The notes under the pieces were generated by a model. It did not search any database. It saw only the letters and a list, made by a program, of their open reading frames with translations, and was not told where the DNA came from. Both the position numbers and the translations under genes were made by a program. This document shows positions 55,721 to 64,000 of a stretch of DNA of 64,000 nucleotides, piece by piece. The stretch is taken from contig OX352772.1 of assembly GCA_947095535.1 (NCBI GenBank), positions 144,565,447 to 144,629,446 of the forward strand, in the 5' to 3' direction. Each line of letters starts with the position of its first letter. Position 1 is the stretch's first letter. This stretch comes from Poecilobothrus nobilitatus. Taxonomy: Eukaryota; Arthropoda; Insecta; Diptera; Dolichopodidae.

Positions 55721-56234
55721 TGATATTACATGATAAAACGCAGCAGAATTTGTTAAAAAATAATCTTGTACTAGCCGGCCTACCTTCGAATCTCATAAAC
55801 CCAACAGAAACTGTTTTGGCGATCGCAAAAAAATGAATGCTAATATTGATAAAAATGATATATCAGATGTTACAACCATTAATCAAAAAAAAATTAATGA
55901 AGCTGGTCCCCAGAAAAAATTATAAATTGTTAAGTTTAATTCTGATATCCCAAAAAAAGAATTATTGGGAAAAAAACGACAATATAAGCATCTTTTTACT
56001 GTTGAATTAGATATGAATAATGATGACAACAAAGAAATATTTCTACGTCACCATCTGACAGCACTGCAGTCTAATCTTTATTACGAAGCTAAAAATATTA
56101 AAATCAAACATAAATTTCAATTTCTCTTGGTCAAAGAAAGCACCATTTTCTTACGGAGAAATCATTCCAGCAAAATATACAAAGTATTGTCGAGGAACGA
56201 TATCAATCATATTTATAAAACCTTCAATACCTAA
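55700..56234 (+). pseudogene. LINE ORF1 of the plus-strand LINE (5'-truncated)
   Basis: NLLKNNLVLAGLPSNLINPT and TVLAIAKK (up to 55,836) are the NNLVI-GLP block of many LINE ORF1 proteins. The frame then slips by one in an A7 run and continues from 55,833 (MNANIDKNDISD), through one in-frame TAA at about 55,923, to KRQYKHLFTVELDMNNDD and FLLVKESTIFLRRNHSSKIY, ending at 56,234. The last block is the typical C-terminal 'K--I-VR----s--i-I-s--di' segment. RNA-binding role inferred from family. Confidence 0.75.
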
Positions 56235-56999
56235 GCACAATATCAACACAATACATTTACAAATGGTAAAATTAAAAAACTTAGCTAAATGTATTTATTT
56301 TTTATTATTCTTTAAATTCAATTTTAAAATTTTTTTTTCTTATCTTTTGTCAATATTAATATTAATAGTTTCTACAAATTATTTTTCTTTTTTTCTTACA
56401 TTAAATAATATTTTTTTCATTAAATTTACATTAAATTACATTAAATAATATTTTTCTAATTTTTTCTTTTTTGCTTCTTTTATTTAATTACTTAAAATTA
56501 AAATTAATTTTACACTTTTTATTTCTTTATATTTTACACTTATTTTTTTACATATTTATTTTTTTTATACATTTTATTTCTTTATATTTTACAAATAATT
56601 TTTTACTTTACAATTTTTATTTTTTTTTACAATTTTACTTATTTATAATTTTTAGAAATCGATTATAACATTTTTATTTCTTATCAAAAAAAAAGCAGGA
56701 ACACAGCTTTTAGTTAATAATCACTTAAGAGAAACTGATATATCCATAGATAGCACTATGAAAGTTTGTGATAATAGAAAAATAATTCTGACATCTATCT
56801 CTTTCTATTGCATTGATAATCATTTTATTGTTAAATCACAAATTTCTTTTTCTGATAGCACTATGAAATTTTACGATATTAGAAAAAGAATTCTCACATC
56901 TATCTGATAGAAACATCTGTGATAGAAAGACATTAATAATCTAATTTTGTTAAATTACAAATCATTTTTTTTCTTTTATATTTTGACCAACATTAATTA
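56235..56999. repeat. Spacer between ORF1 and ORF2 with a 105-bp tandem duplication
   Basis: 56,749-56,972 contains two units starting GATAGCACTATGAAA (56,749 and 56,854) with matching GATAATAGAAAAATAATTCTG / GATATTAGAAAAAGAATTCTC stretches. The earlier part is T-rich low-complexity DNA with repeated TTACATTAAATAATATTTTT. The spacer is long for a LINE and may hold an insertion. Confidence 0.65.
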
Positions 57000-59731
57000 T
57001 TGGAGAAGACAGGGATAGATAATTATCAAAATATTTTTGATTTAAACAATGACATTAAAGTGCAATATTATACAGACGAGGGCAGATTATTGAACGATTC
57101 TTACAGTAAAAATTTTAATATTATATACTTAAACATACAAAGTCTTAGAAATAAATTATATGACCTAGAAGCGATAGTAAATTCTTATAGTACAAAAATA
57201 GATGTGATTGTACTGTCGGAAGTTTGGTTACATGAGAGTGAAAACATATATATGGGGGTGTTGCAATATATATTAATAATAAAATTAGTAGTAATTGTAT
57301 ATATAATGAAGAATTTCAAAATTCTAATATTCTAGGTGTTAAGTTAATCAAACATAATATAATAATATTTGCAATTTATAGGTCCCACAAAGCGAATTTT
57401 AATATATTCGTAGAAAAAATAGAAGATTTACTAAAACACAGGAGATCAATCTTTGTAGGTGATATAAATTTTAATTTATTAAATAAAGATACAAATACCA
57501 AAGACTACATTAATATGCTACATAGTAATGGATTTATAATTCTCAACAACATCTCAATTAAATATGCATCTAGAATAGGTAATACCACTAGTACAATTAT
57601 AGATCATTTAATTTCTGATCTCATTGACTTGAAATACAATGTTCATGTGTTAGACACAATTTTATCTGATCACCAAATGCTTTTTGTCAGTATTGACTTC
57701 AAACCCATAAAAGAAAAAATTAACAGTCATAAAATCATTCTAGAGTATGACAACATTGATAAAAATGAATTTTGGAACAATATGAATAACATAAATTCTT
57801 TTTATGATATCGTTTGCAACCTTACCGAATTGATTGAAGCAAATACAAAAACAATTCAATCAAAATTTAATAACAATAAAAGCATTTGGATGGCAGCTGA
57901 AAATCGAGAAAATATGAAAATCCGCGACTCTTTCTTAAAATTCAAAAAAAAATATCCGAATGATACTCATGTCAAAAACTTGTATTTACATTATAAGTCA
58001 AAAGTTTTTAAGCTGTAAATGCAAAAAAGAACTATTGCTCAAATTTCATTTCACAAGATCCTAGTAATGGTAAAAAACTGTGGAGTCTGTATAAGCAAAT
58101 AATGTTCAACAACGATCAAACTTATAATAACCAAACCATTAAAACCATTAAGTATAATAATAATATATATTCTAATGAAGAGGAAATTGCTAACACTATG
58201 AAGGACTTTTTATGAACGTTACTAACATTTCAGATGAACCTGTTGACTTCGAATATTTCGATTTTCTTCAATATAATGTAAACTCAACAACTTTTAGTCT
58301 TGATCTTACAACATATAAGGAAGTTAGTGAAGCTATCAAAAATCTTAAAACCTCAGCAGCTATTGGATTTGATAAGATATCGACTAAATTTGTAAAAAAA
58401 TTCGCAAACCGATTGACAACAGTATTAGTTAAATTTATTAATTTATCTTTTAGTTCAAAAATATTTCCAGACATTTTAAAAACTGCAATATTAAGACTTA
58501 TTTTCAAAAGCGGCGATGCTACAAATCGATCTAATTACAGACCAATTTTAATTCTTAGTACGTTTTCCAAAATTTTTGAAATAATCATTAGAAATCGTTT
58601 AAACACTTTTATGACAGTTAACTGTTTACTAAGTGTAAATCAGTTTGGTTTTGAAAGAAACTCGAATACAGCAGCAGTCTGTCTTAACCTAACCGATTTC
58701 ATTAGTAAAAATATTGATTCTAAGGAATATGTAGGTTGTATCTTTCTTGATTTAAAAAAAGCTTTCGACTGTGTTGACTATGAGATACTTCTTCACAAAT
58801 TTTCTCAACTAGGTTTCGCTGCAGAATACATTAGCTTTTTTAAATCGTACTTGTTAAATCGAAAGCAGAAAGTTCGATTAAATAATTGTTTTAGCAATCT
58901 AAAATCTGTAATTAAAGGAGTACCATAAGGTTCAATTTTGGGTCCCGACCTTTTTAAGCTTTATATAAATGATATTTGTAAACTAAGTTTGATAGCATCT
59001 TTGCAATTGATGACGCTGTATTAAAATATGGTTTAGGATATGAAAATGAATTAAAACGAGCTAGACTCTGACCTTCCAAAAATCAATATTTGGCTAAGAA
59101 AGCACAAACTTTCTTTAAATATAAGTAAAACTAAAATATTATTATTCCATTGGATAAAAGTCTAAAATGGGATGAGCATATTGACTGCATATCTAGAAAA
59201 ATTTCACCTTACGTTTTTATCCTAAAAAGGTTACGAAATTTTCTATTAGATAAAACTTTATTTGTCATATACTCTTCTTATATTTTATCTAATTTAACAT
59301 ATCTTAATCCAATTTGGAGGGGTTCTTCTCAATATCTTCTAAGTAAGTTAGATATTTTGAATAAGAAGGCTATCAAAACAGTACACGAATTGCCAACAAG
59401 TTTTCCTTCAGCATCTCTTTGCAATTGCAGATATCTAAGTTTTGCTAATATATGTAAAAAAGAATTGTTTGTCACAGCTTTTAAAATAATTAACAATAAA
59501 ATAAAACACCACTTCATTCTTAACCGTATGATCGATATTCATAATCACAATACGAGAAATAAAACTAACTTCTATTTATCAATTTTTAAAACTGAACAAC
59601 AAAAGAAAAATTGTCTTTATAATTGTTTAAAAGCTTTCAATGAGTTGCCTTTAGCAATAAAATCTATCAGTGAAATATGTGTGTTTAAAAAAAAAATAGC
59701 GCAATATAGTATAGCAAATAATCAGTTGTAG
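57000..59731 (+). pseudogene. LINE ORF2: endonuclease, RT and C-terminal region (CR1/Jockey group)
   Basis: Endonuclease: FNIIYLNIQSLRNKLYDLEA, IDVIVLSEVWLHESE; a frameshift near 57,250; then RSIFVGDINFNLL (57,450), ASRIGNTTSTIIDHLISD and LSDHQMLFVSID. RT from 58,212: LKTSAAIGFDKISTKFVKKF, RSNYRPILILSTFSKIFEII, SVNQFGFERNSNTAAV, GCIFLDLKKAFDCVD, LLNRKQKVRLN. The VPQG motif has a stop (VP-TAA-GSILGP, 58,926). The FADD box is garbled (near 58,995, AIDDAV). 59,150-59,731 gives LKWDEHIDCISRKISPYVFI and HNHNTRNKTNFYLSIFKTEQ. A full-length but dead ORF2. Confidence 0.88.
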
Positions 59732-59934
59732 TTTCATTACTTTTTTTTTTTGTTTTTTGTTTTTACGCATTTAGTTAAGATAATTTATAATTTCAGTCTA
59801 CTTTTTTTTTTTTTTTAATTTTAATTTTATACTACGTCTTCTACGTTTTTGCTCTCATCTATTTTCAACTTTTGGAAAAATTATTTATTAACTTTAAAAT
59901 TGTTTATTAAAATAAAGAAAAAAAAAAAAAAACT
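59732..59934 (+). other. LINE 3' UTR and poly(A) tail
   Basis: A T-rich 3' UTR, AATAAAG at about 59,911, then an A-run to about 59,932. This marks the genuine 3' end of the plus-strand LINE and indicates a poly(A)-primed retrotransposition. Confidence 0.75.
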
Positions 59935-60221
59935 TTTTACATACTGCAATATCACATTTAAGTTTTTGTTTAATATAGCACTCAAGGCTTTTTTCTGTAG
60001 TTAAGCAATTTAACCTTGAAATGCAAAGAGAAAAAGATAAACTATGGATGATTTATTTAATTTATAGTTTATTTTGAACTAAATAAATTTAATACAAATA
60101 TAGAAAACAATATGCTTAATAAAAATGTTCAAGAGTGGTATTTCATACGTCAAAATCTATTTAAAGCCCAAAGCAAAACAGAATAAAGCATACAAACAAA
60201 AAAGAAGAAAAAATTAGAGTA
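59935..60221. other. Spacer
   Basis: No feature recognised. Confidence 0.4.
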
Positions 60222-60660
60222 ATGGAAGAAACTAAAGGAATTCAGACACGACCAAAATCATTACTTAAAGATTAAGAGATTCAAACGGATTTTGTCAAAT
60301 ACACAAACACCGGGGTGCAATTTCCTGAGGAAATTTATGAAAGGAAACCTTATGAAGAAGAAGTATTTGATGACGAAATTCAAGAAAATGTTTTAACAAA
60401 AGCAATGTCTGCTATGTCAACTAGTGAACGTCTTAGAAAAAGAAAGTCTCCTAGTAATTAAAACTTTCAATGATTTGAAACAGATACAGGAGATATTATA
60501 ACGGTTCCTTTAGACAGTCCTAGTCCACCTTCGAAAAAAGAAAAAACTATAAATAGTGAAAACTTGAAGAGTCCTTCAAAACGTGTTTTACGATCAGCTA
60601 AAACAGGCGATACGCAAACACAGCTTAAGTTTCCAATTCGTAAACTAAATCAACTAGCAC
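60222..60660 (+). pseudogene. Charged low-complexity peptide upstream of capsid-like relic
   Basis: ATG at 60,222 gives MEETKGIQTRPKSLLKD, an in-frame TAA, then EIQTDFVKYTNTGVQFPEEI, FDDEIQENVLTKAMSAMS, RLRKRKSPSN, a TAA at 60,459 and a further TGA, then ITVPLDSPSPPSKKEKT and SPSKRVLRSAKTGDTQTQ. One frame runs throughout with three stops. Rich in Lys, Ser, Pro and Thr; it could be a scaffold or N-terminal arm. Not identified. Confidence 0.4.
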
Positions 60661-61440
60661 ATGGAAAACATAGAAGTAAATGGTGGTTTATTAACTTCAG
60701 TTTCACTAATAAAATGAATCAAGAAAATGTGTAATTCTAATTGGCAAGTTGGTGTTTCCGAAGTATATATAAATGACTTTATTCCAAATGTATACGGAGA
60801 GAAATGGTAACAAAGTACTAAAATATTTATTAAAGATAAAAAAACAAATTCAATTGTAGGAACTTCATACATTCTATACAATAAAGAGCAAATGATATGT
60901 GTTTGGAAAGTTTTCTTATTACCAACATTATTTCTAAATCTAAAACCCTTGTTGGGGAATTCAAGAAAAGAGGTAGAACGGCACTTAATGTGGGAAATTT
61001 TTAATTTCATAAATGATGATGCAAATTATGTTCAACCAAATAAAGCTGAAGATTTACCTTCAAATTTAAATTCAAATTTACCTTCATAATATTGTATGCG
61101 TAAGTAAACCGAAAATTGAAATAAATTTAAGAGCAAATTTTTATTATACTTTGGAGAGTCTTTTAAAAACTTGTTTTAATCAGGTTGCAATGCATGTAAA
61201 AGAATTTAAAAAGCATACAACTCGTTGAAGCTTATAGTAAACATTTTGAAAGTTTATCATTATTTCCAATTGTTAAACTTGACATGTTTTTTATATATAA
61301 TGATATAATTGAACCCCAAAATATTGGTGGTAAAGAAGTAAGGTGTCTAAGAACAGTTAATATATCAAATTCTTTGAATGATACCATAAAGTAACTATGT
61401 ACATGGAATGGAATATTCACATGGAAGAAGACAGTTTTTT
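60661..61440 (+). pseudogene. Possible Polinton/Maverick-type minor capsid (penton-like) relic
   Basis: ATG at 60,661 gives MENIEVNGGLLTSVSLIK, a stop, then CNSNWQVGVSEVYINDF, another stop and IFIKDKKTNSIVGTSYILYN. After frame changes: SKPKIEINLRANFYYTLESL (about 61,100-61,160), then VEAYSKHFESLSLFPIVK and MFFIYNDIIEPQNIGGK, VRCLRTVNI (61,225-61,360). The order 'NG-L-T--L', 'W-V-vsEi-i', 'Y-DIiEPQ-vG-----LLR' resembles the single jelly-roll minor capsid of Polinton/adintovirus-like elements. No integrase, polymerase or major capsid was seen nearby, so only a fragment remains. Assignment is tentative. Confidence 0.42.
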
Positions 61441-61759
61441 TAATTTCGTAAAATCAACTTGATTGTATTTTAGTTTTTCTTTTTTTTTTGTTTGTATGTC
61501 AATTGATGTATGTACATTTGTATATATTTCTTCATATAATTTTTTACTCCTTAAAAAAAGAAAAAACCTCGATTCTACCTCAATTTTTTTTTTTAATCAA
61601 TTTTATTTATTTTCATAACCCAACTATAGGTACAAGAGTTATTATTGTAAAAGTATAAAATATGAAAAAATATGTATATATTAATGTAAATTTAAAGTTA
61701 TTCTCATTCCCTCTAAAAATATATTTTTTCTTTTTAGTCAATCTTACAATATTTTAAAA
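61441..61759. other. AT-rich spacer
   Basis: Nothing recognised. Confidence 0.4.
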
Positions 61760-62260
61760 ATTCAAACTACAAGCTATTTATTTAATATCAGATCGATATT
61801 TATTATCAGAATGTAATGATCCACTGTTGAGACAATCATAAAGTTGATCAAACACTAATACAAAATTTTTGCAACTTCTTTAGTAATACTTTTAAAACCA
61901 GACGTTTCAATTATTGTTCTAATAGCGGCACTCACTGTTGTACTAAATATTTGTGTTGCTAATTTAACTCTCATTTTTTCAAAAGTATGCGGATTAATAT
62001 GTTATCTAGTTAATTTGGTACACATCTTAGTTTTTTAATTTATTTAAACTTCCCATAATTCTATGAGAACTTTAAAGCTTATAATACCATCTGAGATTTT
62101 TAAATCGGAATCCATTAATGTATTTCTAAGAGATTTAATTAGATGGGGAAAATCGAATAAGCAAAAAATGTTTTATTATTATAATTACAAAATGGTTTAT
62201 CAGGTGTTATTTCTAGCAACGAAAAAACTTTGGCTAAAGCTTGGTTGCAAGTAATTGCCC
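61760..62260 (-). pseudogene. P-like transposase fragment (third lineage)
   Basis: The minus strand reads SIFPHLIKSLRNTLMDSDLK and ISDGIISFKVL (about 62,160-62,090; part of the FD-PHLIK-RN block, preceded by frameshifted text). Then PHTFEKMRVKLATQIFSTTV and SAAIRTIIETSGFKSITKEV (about 61,990-61,880). These match the same blocks of the 22-24-kb transposase (IFDYPHLIKSFRNTL; FDKMEVSYGTQIFSRTCSAA) but differ clearly in sequence. Neither the THAP domain nor the first catalytic Asp is present. Confidence 0.8.
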
Positions 62261-64000
62261 GTATTATATATAATACCAATATCGAACAAACTTCTCAAAT
62301 TTTTTAAATAATTTCTAAAAGTGTTACAAGACGGATATCTGTATTCTATATTTTATATTCTAAAAATAAAATTTAAAAGTGTTACGAGAGGAATATCTGT
62401 ATAGATATGTATGTATATCCATACATCAGTTACAAAAAAAAATATTCATAAAACATTTTTAAATATTTTATAAACAACGCCTAAATATCTTACAAGCCGG
62501 ATCGGAACACTCAATTTGTTTTGTACACAAATAGCCTTTTTTTTCAAAGTTTTCGTTGAATGTTTCGACTTGTAAAAGGCGTTGTTATAAATATCGTGCA
62601 TTAAAATAACTATTTTGTTGTTCATGTAGTTGTTGCTTCTTAATTAAATTTTTTTTTGTAAAGATATGGTAAGTAGTTTAATCCTTTCGTGCCGAATGTC
62701 TTTTCTTTAAAAAATTATCTTCTTAATTTTTAAAATTTTTAAATTCTGTGTTTTAATATGACTAACTATAGGTAGCTACCTTATTCAATATCAAAAAATA
62801 ATTTTAAGAATTCTGCTATCTTGAAAGAATACATATCTATCTAAAGTCATAAAAGCTGGTTTTCATGAGAAATTTCATGGATACGCAATTTTAGAGAGAA
62901 AAATATAGTGCACTTCCAGTCGGAAAGAGGGAGAAAAAAAATTATATTATTAAAAATATTACAGCAATACTTTGACAGTTAAAATTGTACATAACCTAAT
63001 TTATTAATATACCTACATATAATATACAACTATTTATTAATATACAAATTTATAAATAAAAATTTAAAATTTTTAACTAAATATGAATATAAAATATTTA
63101 GTTAAAAATTTAAAATTTTTTATTTAAAAGTTGTAAAGTTGTTAAAAATAATATATGTACATTGTTTATTAATAATATTTTTATACCGATAATGTAGTCA
63201 TTTTAATATAGTTTCTCCCTAAAAAAATAAAATTTGAGTAATATTTGTTTATTTTTTTGACAGTTCAAAATTTAAATGCCATGGTAGTAGAAATTTTTTT
63301 GTAAGATATACAATTTTTGCATACATATTACATATGTAATTCGTGGATATTTATGGTTACTTTCTTGGATATTTTCAAATGTTTCATGGATATTTTTTTA
63401 GCTTAATCTCTTTCAAACACATATCATTTTTATATGTTCTGTTTATGCTCTAACATTATATTTTCGTGAGTTTATCGGTCTAAAGCCAGACTTAATATAT
63501 GTAGGTAATTATATATTCAGTAAATTTGATTTTAACTTACTATACCTTTGTGGGTCCACAAAATCAGTTCGAAGAAAATGAATTATGAACTGAATGAATG
63601 AAAAAAAATTTGTTTTGTTTTTCTTATGTTCTTTGATGGTATACCAAAAATACGGTCATCTTTTTACGAAATAACCACAAATACGATCTTGGGGTGATTT
63701 CAAATCAATGAAATTGACTACGATTTTTTCTTCTACGTGAGTTCTCTATGTATATAGTTACTTTATCATGATTCGGTCAAAGAGTTTAAAAATATTCAGT
63801 ATTGCAGTATAGAAAAATATTTTGATAATATTTCCGTACTTTTATGTGATAAATATTTATTTATTTATAATGCTTTTCACAAACAGTTTATAGTATGTTC
63901 ACAAACTTCATGTATAAAATCAAGTAAAATATCAAGCGTTCACAAACCGTTTTTGAAAATCAAGAACGTAATTTGACATATTTTTGTTTATATTATTGTT
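62261..64000. other. AT-rich region without recognised genes
   Basis: A repeated AAAAGTGTTAC-AGA-G-ATATCTGTAT-type motif occurs at 62,314 and 62,378. A hairpin lies at 63,058-63,121. TTCACAAAC occurs three times between about 63,876 and 63,948. No protein-coding signal. Confidence 0.45.
63058..63121. repeat. Inverted repeat, ~27-bp arms
   Basis: The left arm ends TTTTTAACTAAATAT, the right arm begins ATATTTAGTTAAAAA, with a 9-bp spacer. The arms extend outward through AAATTTAAAATT on both sides. Confidence 0.8.

Noticed and set aside
55728..55796. N-terminal Cys-rich extension (FCCVLSC) as part of the minus-strand LINE ORF1
   Set aside because: The plus strand over the same bases encodes the conserved NNLVLAGLPSN block of the other LINE, so the element boundary is probably near 55,710 and this reading is a shadow.

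Overview
The window reads as a strongly AT-rich nuclear genome segment from an insect, plausibly a fly or midge. The evidence is one animal housekeeping gene (Integrator subunit 6) set among an insect-type errantivirus with an env-like region, several P-element/THAP9-like DNA transposons, a DD41D mariner-type transposase and Jockey/CR1-like LINEs. No rRNA, tRNA or CRISPR array was recognised. Almost everything except IntS6 is transposon sequence in some stage of decay. Coordinates of relics are approximate by tens of bases, and family names rest on protein motifs read by eye.

Layout. (1) 1-12,970: a minus-strand P-like transposase relic (element A). Its N-terminal half, with a 2.34-kb P-like element (element B, perfect 38-bp inverted ends) nested inside the THAP domain, is repeated three times in tandem as near-identical units of about 3.85 kb. 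(2) 13,431-20,952: an errantivirus (Ty3/gypsy class) with 5' LTR, primer site, repeat-rich leader, gag, protease, RT/RNase H, integrase, env-like region, polypurine tract and a truncated 3' LTR; every gene is broken. (3) 21,000-29,400: a second P-like transposase (minus strand, THAP to C-terminus, internally deleted), a short third transposase fragment, and two copies of a 300-bp dispersed repeat. (4) 29,420-32,430: a tandem array of about 735-bp units, a 100-bp duplication and a long, nearly perfect inverted repeat able to fold into a hairpin of about 200 bp. (5) 32,800-34,790: a LINE RT relic and a B-like DNA element relic.

(6) 34,929-37,718: IntS6 on the minus strand, an uninterrupted 929-codon reading frame and the only gene here that looks functional. 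(7) 38,785-39,887: DD41D transposase, broken. (8) 41,280-46,450: a mosaic of LINE scraps, B-like and THAP scraps, and a TG...CA LTR with a retrovirus-like tRNA-Pro primer site followed by 75-bp tandem repeats. (9) 46,500-50,455: a Jockey-like LINE with ORF1 and an ORF2 truncated within RT. (10) 50,535-50,979: an unrecognised small Q/H-rich gene or pseudogene. (11) 52,020-55,720 (minus) and 55,700-59,934 (plus): two different LINEs meeting head to head. (12) 60,220-61,440: a relic I tentatively relate to a Polinton/Maverick-type minor capsid protein. (13) 61,760-62,260: another P-like transposase fragment; the remainder to 64,000 is featureless AT-rich DNA.

These genes do not form a pathway. 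The window is best read as a layered insertion record (A, then B in A, then triplication; a B-like relic, then an LTR element in it) around a single conserved gene. The most unusual items are the nested-transposon triplication, the long hairpin, the palindrome repeats in the errantivirus leader, the tRNA-Pro-type LTR element and the fold-back palindrome at a deletion in a LINE.
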